From positions 9,781,506-9,845,505 of the forward strand of contig CM018052.1 in the NCBI GenBank assembly GCA_008638375.1: DNA of 64,000 bases, in the 5' to 3' direction. Positions 25,401-37,589 of the stretch are shown piece by piece. The position numbers and the translations under genes are program-made. This DNA comes from Nyssa sinensis (Eukaryota; Streptophyta; Magnoliopsida; Cornales; Nyssaceae). Positions within the stretch are counted from its first letter, which is position 1, and every line of letters begins with the position of its first letter. The notes under the pieces were generated by a model. That model did not search any database and was not told the DNA's origin. It was given only the letters and a program-made list of their open reading frames with translations.

Positions 25401-28400
25401 CCATAGTTCACCAGCTCCGCTTTATCCGATGCACTCTTGTGTGTTTTGAAGCGGTTTCAGGGCTAAAGATCAACTTGGCTAAGAGCTGCATTTATCCGGT
25501 TGGGGCATTACAGGGGTTGGGTCTTCTGGCCAGCACCTTAGGCTGCAAAGTGGGATGCTTTCCCTCTTTTTACCTAGGTCTTCCTTTGGGAGCTAGTGCG
25601 AGATCCATTGGGATTTGGGATCCGGTGGTGGAGAGGTTTCATAGTAAACTTTCAGGATGGAAAGGTCAGCTTCTCTCTAAAGGAGGCAGGCTCACTCTTC
25701 TGAAAAGCTCTTTGGCCAATCTTCCCACCTATTTCATGTCTCTTTTCCCGATCCCGAAAACAGTGAGTAGTAGATTGGAGAAAATTCAAAGAGACTTTCT
25801 TTGGGGCCATGAGGGTGATTGCAAGAAAATTCACTTGGTGGCATGGGATAAAATCAAGAAACCTCAGTCTCTAGGGGGCTTAGGGGTGAAAGACTTGAGA
25901 ATCTTCAATACAGCTCTCCTAGGGAAATGGTTATGGAAGTTTGGTGATAGTGACAAGGAGTTATGGAAGGAGATTATTGTGGCTAAGTATGGGAGAGAGT
26001 CTGGGGGCTGGTGTTCGGGCAGCGTTGAAGGGTCGATGGGTTGTGGGCTTTGGGGTTACATCAGAAGAGATTGGAGTCCTTTTAAGGATCGATGTCGGTT
26101 TGTCATTGGGACGGGGGACAGGGTGAATTTTTGGGACGATATGTGGAATGGGGATACATCTCTGAAGATGAAATTCCCAAGGCTTTACAGTTTGGCTACA
26201 AACAAGTCGGCTCGGGTTAGTGAGTATGTTGTTCGCACTGGGAATAGGCTTGTTTGGTCTCCTTCTTTTAGAAGAGATTTTTTTGATTGGGAGCTTGAGG
26301 AAGTGGGCTCTTTTCTTAGCCATATCAATAATTTCCGGGTAGTGGAAGGAAGAGAAGATAAATGGTTATGGAGGCCGGAAAAGCCATCTTTCTCGGTGAG
26401 CTCCTTTTACAAGAGTTTGTTTCCTTCTGAAAACACTCTCTTTCCTTGGAAGCTCACTTGGCATTCAAAGCCCCCCCTCAAAGCCTCCTTCTTCGCTTGG
26501 GAAGCTTCTTGGAAGGCCATTTTAACCGCGGAAAATATGATGAGGAGGGGATTCTTGATGGCTACTAGATGTTATTTTTGCAAGAATGATGAAGAAAAAG
26601 TGGATCACACCCTCATACACTGTTATGTTCCTTGGAGCTGCTGGAACCTCGTTCTCACCATTTTTGGAGTCACGTGGGTCATGCCACATTCTGTCAAAGA
26701 TCTTCTTTTAGCTTGGGAAGGGTGCATCCTTTCGAAAGAAATTAAGAGAATTCGGAGATTAACCCCTATCTGTCTTTTGTGGTGTCTGTGGAAAGAAAGA
26801 AACAATTGCGTCTTTAAGGATCGAGAACTTTCTACTCCATTCCTTAAAGATGTTTTTTTGCGTTTGCTATTTTTTTGGGCCAAAGAGGCTTTTCCTGTAA
26901 ATGTTACTTCTTTTGTTGACTTTTTAGGATCTTTAAGGCCGATGTAATCCTTCTTGGGTTTCTGCCCTTTTGCCCTTTTAGGCCTTCTTAATATATACTC
27001 TTTACTTATAAAAAAAAAAGGTCGGTCAATTAAACCGGGTAGCTGATGCTCTAAGCAGGAGGGTGTGGTTGCTAGTCACATTGCGGACTGAGGTAGTTGG
27101 GTTTGATTGTTTGAAGGAGTTGTATGCAGATGATGAAGATTTTCAGGACATTTTGGCAAAATGTCAATCCGGTCTTTCCGTTGATGGAATGCATATTCAA
27201 GAGGGCTATCTGTTTCGAGGCAACCAATTGTGCATTCCGAAGAGTTCACTAAGAGATCAGATAATTCAGGAATTACATGGTGGAGGCTTGGGCGGACACT
27301 TGGGACGTGACAAAACAGTAGCTCTTGCCGAGGAGAGGTATTACTGGCCCCAACTGAAACGAGACGTTGGCAGCCATGTTAAAAGATGCCCCATTTGTCA
27401 GGCTGCCAAAGGCCTATCTCAAAATACGGGTCTGTACATGCCTTTGCCTATTCCAGCATCACCTTGGGAGGACCTATCCATGGACTTTGTCTTGGGCCTT
27501 CCGAGAACCTAACGCGGATTTGATTCTGCATTTGTAGTGGTTGATCGGTACTCAAAATGGCTCACTTTATTGCTTGCAAAAAGACCTCAGATGCAGTGCA
27601 CGTGGCCAATTTATTTTTCAAAGAGGTTGCTCGTTTGCATGGGGTTCCCAAATCCATCACTTCAGATAGGGACACCAAATTCTTGAGTCATTTTTGGCGG
27701 ACCTTATGGAGGCGGTTTGACACATCCTTGAATTTCAGTAGCACAAGTCATCCTCAGTCCGATGGTCAAACGGAAGTGGTGAACCGCACTCTTGGGAATT
27801 TAATTCGCTGCATTTCTGGAGAGAAACCAAAGCAGTGGGATATTGCTCTTGCACAGGCTGAGTTTGCTTATAATAGTATGCTGAATTGTTCTACTGGGAA
27901 GACCCCATTCCAAATTGTTTATTGCTGTCCTCCACACCATGCTTTAGACTTGGTTCCTCTGCCAAAGCTTCGTGGTTTGAGTATTACAGCAGAAAATATG
28001 GCGGATTGCATCAAGCCTATTCAAGAAAAGGTGCGGAAAAACTTGGAGGAATTTAATGCTAAATACAAGACCGCTGCTGATAAAAAAAGAATGGCTCACG
28101 TCTTTCAAGAGGGGGATCTAGTGATGGTTTATTTGTGCAAGGGGCAGGTGCTAGTAGGCACGTACAACAAGCTGAAAGACAAGAAATATGGTCATTTTCA
28201 GATTCTGAAAAAAATTAATGATAATGCCTATGTTGTGGACCTTCCTGTAGATATGGCCATTTCTTTTCCTTTCAATGTTGCTGATTTGTTTGAATATCAT
28301 CCTCCTGATGTGTCGTCTTCTCAATTACCTAACTCGAGGTTGAGTTCTTTTCAAGCAGGAGAGACTAATGTAGAACAGATTGCAGAAGAATTCCTAGCAC

Positions 28401-31400
28401 GGGATTGCGTGCAACGTCAATGTGGTTAGAATTGCGTGAAATTCGGTGGGTGGCTTGGAATTTATGTGCGGATCAATACTTGTTGCTTTGCGATGACCTA
28501 TGCCATTTTTCGGGCAAATTCTTTGGTTTTGGACTTCAGAAGCGCGTTTTCGTATTTTTTGCTATTTATAGTAACAATGCGCGACTTAATTATGGGTGGC
28601 TATAGTTGACGTTTGAAGTTGTCCTTCTGATAGACTACTGTTTAAGTTTAGGGTTTTTGATTTACGCTTTTAATTAGAATATTTCTATTTTTTGAATTTT
28701 TCGTATTTTTCCTTATTTTAATTATTGCTTTCCTAGTCCTAGTCGAATTAGGGTTTGCTATCTATATAAAGGTTGTTCTTTTCATTGTAAGGTTAACTTT
28801 TGATTCAATAAAAATATTTCCTTTCTGAGATCTTATTTTTTGTACTCGTGGATTCGAGTGTGTTACCTTTGTTCGTGGATTCGGACGATTTTCCAAGAAA
28901 CAGGCGGTGTCCTATTTCTTCACAAGCTTCCGCTACGTCATTATATTCTTAGATTTGCTTAGTTTGCATTCCATATTATTCAAATTTAGTTTGAGTTTAC
29001 CTTTTCCTTCTTGTTTTTGGAGCTTCTCAATTTGTTTCCTGAATTAGGATAATATCACCAACAAATTACATGTGACATGGAATTTCATTTTAAATATGTC
29101 GCGTCAATCCATTTATTGGTAATCTAAATCCATGTGAAGATATTTCTTCTCTTCTCACCATTTTGTAGTTTCCTTAATAAGTAGATAACTTCTATTTATT
29201 ATCTTCTTTAGCCCGAAGTTTTCCCAATCATGTAGTTTCAAGTCATTGTTGTTACTCAGCACTCTTTTCCAAAGTTTTCGAGTATGATTCGTTAGTTTAA
29301 TACCAAGAAAATCTCCCCCCCTTTTTTTTTATAAGTATTAGTATTGTTTTAAAAAATTGCCTGAGGAGGGCAAAAACCCATATACAAAGGAGAGAAATAC
29401 ATTAAAACCTTAACTTCAAAAAAATCTACATACATGGAATAAACTTCTTGTATCTGACAGTAAAATATTTTCAAAAAACTAATTTTAAGTTTACAAGGGG
29501 ATAATTCTTCCCTGCTAAAAAACTCTTTGATTCCTCTCTCTATAAGCACCAAAGAAGACAAAGCGGAGCCATCCTTCACGCCTTCCTCACATCCCTTCTG
29601 ACCTTTCCCCCTTTACAACCTACAAGAAGGTCCTTAAGTGTAGTAGGTATTATCCACGAACTATGAACAATCACGTGTCTATGTTGGACACCGACACTCT
29701 CGGACACGCGAAAGAGTGTCCGATTTTTTTTATTTTTCCTAAGTTTTAGATATGTTCCGGACACGTTATGGATGCATTTTTTTTTTCTGTGTGTGGATTT
29801 TTCCCCTCCCTTTCTCCTCTTATCCCCTTTTCCTTTGTTTTAGTCTTTGGTTATATATATACATATATGTTTTATGTAGTAGTTAATAATTTTGTTTTGG
29901 AACTTGAATTATTGATGTTGATTAAATGAAGTTCTTAAATTTTTATTTAATGACTTTGTTATTTTAATATCTTAATAATATTTTTGTGATTTATGTGTTT
30001 TTTGCCAATTTTAATTAAAATAATGTTAGGTTTTTATTATATGGTCATATAGAAAATATAAAAAAAAAAAAAATTTCAATGTGCTCTTGACATATTCGTG
30101 TCCTACTTTTTTGAGAAATGTCGTGTTTACGTGTCCGTGTCGTCTCGTATCCATGTCTCGTATCTGTGTTCGTGCTTCTTACTCCACGAACAACCAAAAA
30201 GGAAGAACAAAGACTCCAAGCATCGTTAGCCATCAAGCTATGGAGTAAGAGATGGTCAACCATCTACTTTGGATTTTGCGTTTGCACGCTTGATTGCCTA
30301 AGCATTTTATCATTGCACTAAGCTATGACCGCCAACACCTTGCACTAGAGGGACCAATATCAGGTAATGGCCTTATATGTATTATATTTTGAAGGAGTCA
30401 AGAGGAGGTGCGACCCTTGTACAGATTATGTATATCTCAATCAAAGATAAACCCTGATTGTATAGCCAAATCACTACTAAAATTGACAAAAGAAAAAAGA
30501 AATATGGGAATCTCTAAGAGATCCAAAAATGAGGAGAATTCCAATAAGAATCTTCTTTAATTTGTGGTACGCCTACTAGTGCAACTCCTTGCCCCACTAC
30601 CCATGAGTTGCCCCATTTCTCTAGGCATAATAATTCACTTCAAAAATTGAGAAAAATAAGCACCACATATCCCTAGTAATCAAGCAATGAAGAAATAAAT
30701 GGTTTATACTTTCGAATGGTTCCTCTTGATATGTATCACCAAAAACTAAACCAAAAAATATATTTTGGAAGAAACTTTAACATTCCAAATATCTTTTCAA
30801 GAGAAGAACGGTCTTGCAACCCCTAACGTTCAAAACTGCATGAATTGGTCCTATTTCTCAAAGGAATTCTCAATATTATGTAGTTAATTCAATGTCAAAA
30901 GCTAACTTAAAGAAATATCACCCCAACTATTTATTGGGTGTCCAAAACACACGAGTAAATAAAATCCTAGTAATTATGAAAATTTTCTAAAATTATGCAA
31001 AATAAAATAAATTTCCAAATAAATAATTCACTAAATTAATTAATTCCTGGTCTTCTTGTGGTTATGCCTATAGTAGGTGTGGAACTCTAATTCAGGACTA
31101 TCATGTTCCCCATCAATTCTCCCTGGCGGAAAAAAAAACTCGACTCCAATGAGTTATGAAGATGGTAGCTCTCCAAAAAGATTTGGGTCAAGGTGGCGGA
31201 ACTCCTCCTTTGTAATTCAAGTAGCATAAAAAATAGGACGGTCTCTCCCTTTGACCAGGTAGCGCTGATATCCACCATCAGGCGAACCATTCACCTTGTT
31301 GTCTAACACATCCTCAATATGATCCATCTGTGGTTGTTGAAATGAGCCTTGGAACTAGGGCTGACGTAGAAGCACTGCAACTTGCAGAGATAGCTGAAGG

Positions 31401-34400
31401 CAACAAGGGAGGCTCAAAAGTACTCCGGTAAAGAAACAGATCCTCCACATTGCAAACTAGACTGATATTCATATTTCTAGGCAAGTCAAGTAAATAAACA
31501 TTAGGTTTAAGCTTACGATTGACACGAAAAGAGCCTGTGACATGCAATTTCTTAAATAATTGTTAGGATAATGTTTAGGACGAATGTGAATAATAACATA
31601 GTCACCCTTATTAAATTCCTGGTTGAACATCATGTGCAAGTTAATAATTTTGATCACTGAAAAGCAATCTTACGTCGAAGATTGGCATGCAAATTATGAA
31701 TATATTGGGAAAGAATTCTGCAGATTTAGAACGACGGGAATCAGGTGGCAAAGGAAGAAGGTTAATTGGCTAGTGAGGCGAAATACGATGAACAATCTCA
31801 ATAGGGGTTTTACGAGTGGACCAATTAATTGAGTTGTTATAAGTAAACTCTGCTGTAGGCAACAATAAATCCCAATTCCCTATTTCTTGCCCAAAAAACA
31901 CCTAAGCACCCCTAAACTATGATTTACAACTTCAATGTGCCATCAGTTTGGGGATGAAGTGCTAAACTTGAGTGTCTTCCAAAACTAACTAACGAATTTG
32001 ACATCTCTGTTAGACACAATAAAAGGCGGCAACTGATGAAGTCTGACAACTTCTCAAAAGGATAACTTAGCCACATGAGAGGCATCAAAGGCTTTACTAC
32101 ATGGGATGAAGTGAGCCATCTTAGAGAACCTATCAATCACAACTAAAATATAATTATTTCCTCAATTAGAGTAGTGATCTTATCGCAACCAAAGTGTCGT
32201 GCTAAACCTCCCGCATGCAATTCCGCCAAACTAAGAAATATCAAAGCGAATTGTGATGAAATGATGCATTGTTTTGGAACCCCTAAAACAAATACCCATC
32301 CCTAATCACAAAATAAGAAATTCTCGACACTTACCATCCCTAAATTCCTGGTAAATGACACCAAACTCAGGACAAGTAAAATACTCATTTTTAATTAGTC
32401 AAAGCCAATGACATTAACACTTTTGGTCTGCAAAGTAGCAACAACACGACTAAGGGCATCAACCGGTTTGTCTTCAACACTAGAACAATGATTAATAATA
32501 ACCGTGTACTCCTCTAGGAACTTAACCCACTTAGCATGCCTAGCATTGAATTTCCTTTGGGAGTGAAGATATCCAAGTGTGTGGTGGTCAAAATACAAAA
32601 CACTCCAGGGCTGTAGATAATACTACCGATGACGAAGGGATTGCACTAAAGCATAGACTTCTTTATCATAAGTGAAATATCTTTGTTTAGCATCATTTAG
32701 TTTCTCGAGGGCGAGCCTTAGCACAACGATAACGTTGCTTCATTGTGACACGGAGGTCACGGCCTCACAGGTTTGAGTCGCGGAAACAACCTCTCTGCTC
32801 GTGGGATAAGGTTGCATATATCTAACCCTTCCCAAATCCTGTAGTGGCAAGAGCCTCGTGCACCGGGCTAGCCCTTCAGCATCATTGAGTTTCTCGCTGA
32901 AGTATGCAACCAGATGATCCTCTTGACTCAAAACTCCTCCAATCCCAACACTAGAAGTATCACAAGGCCTCAAAAACCTTAGAAAAATCTAGGTGACTCA
33001 AAATAGGTGCCATAGTCTTTTTGTGCTCGATTTCTTAAAAGGCTATAGAAGCAACTAGACTCCATTGAAACTCTTGTTTCTTCCCGCAATAAGTGATGGG
33101 AGCCATAATGGAGCGAAACCCCATAATAAATCTACCATAAAAGGTGGTAATCCTATGGAAACTACGAACCTCAAAATAATAATTCCTAAGAAGAGCACCT
33201 GTGACCGTAAGAATGAATATTTCTTAAGATTAACACACAAATTCTTAACCCTAAGAGTCTCGAAAACAAGATGCAGGTGAATCATGTGTTCTTCCTAAGA
33301 CCACTATAGATTAAGATATCATCAAATTAGACTAGAATTTCCCAATGGAAGGACATAAAACTTGAGTCATAACCCTCATGAAAGTGTTAGGGGCATTAGA
33401 CAAAAACAAATGACATAACACACCACTCATATAATTCATCTGGGTCTTAAAATTGGTTTTCCACTCAATCTCCCGGCTTAATACAAATTTGCTGATATCC
33501 ACTTCATAGGTCATTCTTGGAAAAACTCTTTGCACTAGCCAAAAGACCTAACATGTCATCTAGCCAAAAAAATAACATATTGAATAACAAAAACAACATA
33601 TAAATTAAAAAAAAAAAAAACAAAATAAAAAAGGCGCGAATTTAATAATTTTATTGTTAATAAATAAATTAAACATTACAAATTTTTAATTTTTTTAGTC
33701 AATATTATGTATTAATTTTATTTAGCTAATAACTACTAATTACTAACTATTACATCAATAGTACTTCTTACTAATTAAATTATCTTTTTTTGTTACTAAA
33801 TTTAAATTAATGACTTAATTTGTTGTTTAGTCATTAATATGCTGCATTTTTTTGTTAGTCAATAATTATTAGTTACTAATTATTTGTCAATAATTTTTTT
33901 TTAAATTCTTTTGATAGGTAATTTTGTTTTAAAATTGAGTTTGTTGCTAATAAATTTAAAAAGAGGAAAAGAAGTGACAATAAACAGGTAGATTTTTAGG
34001 AAAAAAAAATCATAAAACATAATTTAAAAACAAACAAAAAAGGGTAAATTACACTGACCTCCCCTGTTGTTTCTGAAATTTCACTGACCTCCCCAACTTT
34101 TTCTAACAAACTACAATTATCTCCCTCCAATCAAATTTTTTCTTTAAAATGATGAAACTACCCTTCCATGTTTTTTTTTTTTTAAATTTTTTAAAATTTT
34201 GACATTTTTTTTATTTTTTTCATTTTCAAATAAATATTGATTAAAACCTTAATTTGTTTTATATAAAATCAATATAAGTTATTTACCTTAAATTTATTGT
34301 TATATAAAATAAAAAAATCTTTAAAAGTTTGAAAAAATGGGTCAAAATTGAAAAAATGCAAAAAAAACCATGGAAGGGCGATTTTGAAGAAAAATTTGAC

Positions 34401-37400
34401 TGGAGGGGGGTAATTGTAGTTTGCTAGAAAAAGTCGGGGAGGTTAATGTAATTTCAGAAATCTTAGGAGAGGTCAGTGTAATTGTCAGAAACCTCATTGG
34501 AGGTCAGTGCAATTTACCCAAAAAACAAATCCACACTTGGAGCTTCTCGATTCCAGCCAACCATGCAATAAGGGAAAAAAATCCGAAACCCAATGCGTGA
34601 AATCCAAATGGTAAAAAGAGAAGGAAAATTTAAAAAAAGGCCTATTCAAGAATAGAGAACCTGCGCAACAAAGAAAGAAGGAGAAAAAAAAAGATAAGGA
34701 CCTAGAAAGTCCTGGACTCTTGCACAAAACAAAGACCAAAAGGGAAAAAAAAGGTGAGTTGCAATTTGTGACTCCTCCCCCAACCCGCCTCTCCTATTGT
34801 CTCCCCAATCCATTCCCAGTTCTCGCCAACTGACAATTGCTGCCATCGATTGCTGATGAACACCAGGGAAGGAAAGAAAAAAAACAGAAAGGAAGAACGG
34901 AGAAGATTTTACATACCTTTGGCTTGATAAGACATTGTACAAGTCTAGATAGGAAGTTTTACTGGAGCAAGCACTTTTTTTCAACGATCGGTGTCTTCGA
35001 AAGCTTATCGAAAGGTTAAATGAGAGAATAAAGGAAAAGTTCTTCAAGCTAGAAGAGACACAGAGTAGCCGAATAGGTCAGCTCAAACTTCACTTCAGTT
35101 TCAGACTTTTCTTTGCTTTCTTTCACTTCAAATTCAGATTTTCAGTTACTTCAGTCAATATATCTGTCTCTATTCTAAGAATCTCTTATCTTTTTTCATC
35201 TCTGTCTCATATTCTGTCTGAATCTGCAAAGAATCTACATTTTTCTTTCACTATTGACTGCTTGTTTACTGTTGCTGTTTGTAACAGCCGTTATGGCCAT
35301 TACCATTCCGTAATGGGCGTTATAGCCGTGAATTTTTTCCAATTTGATTTATCGGTGTGTATCAATCTTGGTACCTTGAAAATCTGTTACATATCGGCCG
35401 ATATATAATACCATGGTTGAAACCCTTTCACAATGCTGCGTAAGAGAAGACAGTGGTGGCAAGGGGCGGTTTGATGACGAGGAGGATGGCGGACATTACT
35501 GGTAAATTTTGATGCTGTTGGAAGATTGCAACAACTGTGTGGTAACGACAAGATGATGATGTTGAAGTTTCATGACAGCTGATGAGATGATGAATTGTGT
35601 CGATGGCGAGCTGGTTGATGATGCGATGGTGGTCAATGACTGTGACGACAATGATGAAACTTGATGACGACAATGGTTGCAACTATATTCTGGCGAGAAA
35701 CAATGTCAATGATGATAATCAACGATCGTGATGGTAAAGCCCACACAGTGCTGTCAATAATGGCGGAAGCGATTTGCAAAAAAGGACAACGATGCGTGAC
35801 TATGACGGAAGCTTGGTGATGGTGGCAGATGTGGGACAAACAATGATGATGAATAGTATATTTAATCATTTTTTTCAAATAAGCTATGAAAAGTAAATCA
35901 AATTTAGGCTCTAAAGAGTGGATTGAAGTTTTTTCTGATAACAATTTGGTGTAGTCTAAGAAGCACAGATACAGACACGGGACACAGATACAACATGACA
36001 TGGACATGCAGACACATTATTTCTAAAAAAAAGTAGGACACAGACACGTTAGGGACACGTTGAATATATATAAGTTTTTTATATTTTTGATACGACTATA
36101 TAATAAAAATCTAATGTTATTACAATTAAAATTGGCATAGAAACACACAAATTTAAAAAACATTATTAAGATAAATAAAAAGTAAGTAAAATTTGCATTT
36201 AATCATCAACATTTATGATTCAAGTGTCCGTACACGTGTCCGGGAAGTATCTGAGAGCGTCGGTGTTTGACACCGACACGTGAGCCAAAGTAGAGTGTCT
36301 GTGCTTCATAGGGTGTAGTACAAAGGAAACACATAGTACTGAAGAAACAATTTTCTTGAAGGAATTCTAAATATTATGTAGTAAATTCATTGTCATAAGT
36401 TAACTCAAAGAAATATTACCCCAAATATTTCTAGGGTGTTCAAAGCGTACAAGGAAAGTAGATAAAATCCCACTAATTACGTAAATTTTCCAAAATTAAG
36501 CAAAATAAAATAAATTCCCAAATAAACAAATCCCTAACTTAATTAATTTTCTATCTTCTTGTTCCTACGCCTATATTTAAGTGTGGAACTGTAATCATGA
36601 TCCCCATCGCTTATGCTTCACCTTATAAAGGGTCAAGCGCATTGCCTTTTAAAACACTAAGTAGGAGCAGTCAAGTTAAAATATCAATGGAATGTAGCTC
36701 CTCATCCTAAAGGTGAATTTAAACTTGTCTACAACTACTAACTAAAAGTTGTTTAGTGTTGATGGTCATACTATTTTGATGCCAAACATCAACGGTTATT
36801 CTCATGAATTCCTTCTTGTGGTCGGCCGATTTTCCCGATCAGGTTACTAATAATATGTGCTACAATGTTAACCCTAAATTTCTGATGTGCGTAATTCATT
36901 TTTGCTGGACCAGAAATGATCACCAGCTTTACATTTTTTCCTTTGATGATTAATTTATGCATTCTTTATAGGGTTTGATCATCTTTGATTAGCTTAAATT
37001 TGCATGGTACAGTTTATTTGCTACTTCTATAATTTTAATACATGATTTGTGCCATCTTTTTTTCCTAATCAGATATGCACCATTCATACACCACTTTTGC
37101 TGCTTGTGCTCCATTAAGAATACTATTATGATGGAGCACAAGTGAAAACATGGAACTTGAAAGAGCTGTCCTCTTTTTATTGCTTGATATTAATAACTGA
37201 TTTCATTGTATGTTTGAAAGTTTGAATCTAATGCTCCTCTTGTGTATTTTTGTAAATCTAGGACACAAAATATCAGTATCTGTGGAACTGCAAAGAGTAT
37301 CTAGAAAAGGTGTGTTGAAGTAGGTACCCTATTTTATAGTTAAGAGTAATTTCTGAAATGAAAGGCCTTTAATTGTTTGATATTTTGATAGGCATCTCGC

Positions 37401-37543
37401 ATCATTCTTGCTACTGATGGAGATCCACCAGGTCAAGCCTTAGCTGAAGAGCTTGCACGCCGCCTTGGAAGAGAGAGGTTCGCATTATTGTTTTTTGTTG
37501 ATGCAATTTTACCAACACTCTGAAACAATTCTCATGATCTTTT

Positions 37544-37589
<46 letters not shown>

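Larger units (their letters stand above)
21154..28940 (+). mobile_element. Full-length Ty3-gypsy retrotransposon with a LINE inside, TSD TTATA
   Basis: LTRs 21154-21752 and 28376-28940, perfect TSD TTATA (21149-21153 and 28941-28945). The 5' LTR starts TG and ends CA; the 3' LTR starts TA (G to A change). PBS TGGTATTAAAGCAGG at 21755, matching initiator-Met tRNA with mismatches. Order: gag, zinc knuckle, protease, RT, RNase H, integrase, which is the gypsy order. It is about 5.7 kb without the 2.09-kb LINE at 24930-27019. Gag-pol appears to have been one long frame but now has at least seven stops and two frameshifts. It lies in sense orientation in the TWINKLE intron 18874-37261. Confidence 0.95.

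Noticed and set aside
34646..35047. 133-codon minus-strand ORF
   Set aside because: Ser/Phe-rich because of A/G-rich plus-strand DNA; no domain, no conserved start context.
35428..36007. His/Ser-rich minus-strand ORFs
   Set aside because: Produced by the GATGATG-like low-complexity sequence and by the MITE at 35956.
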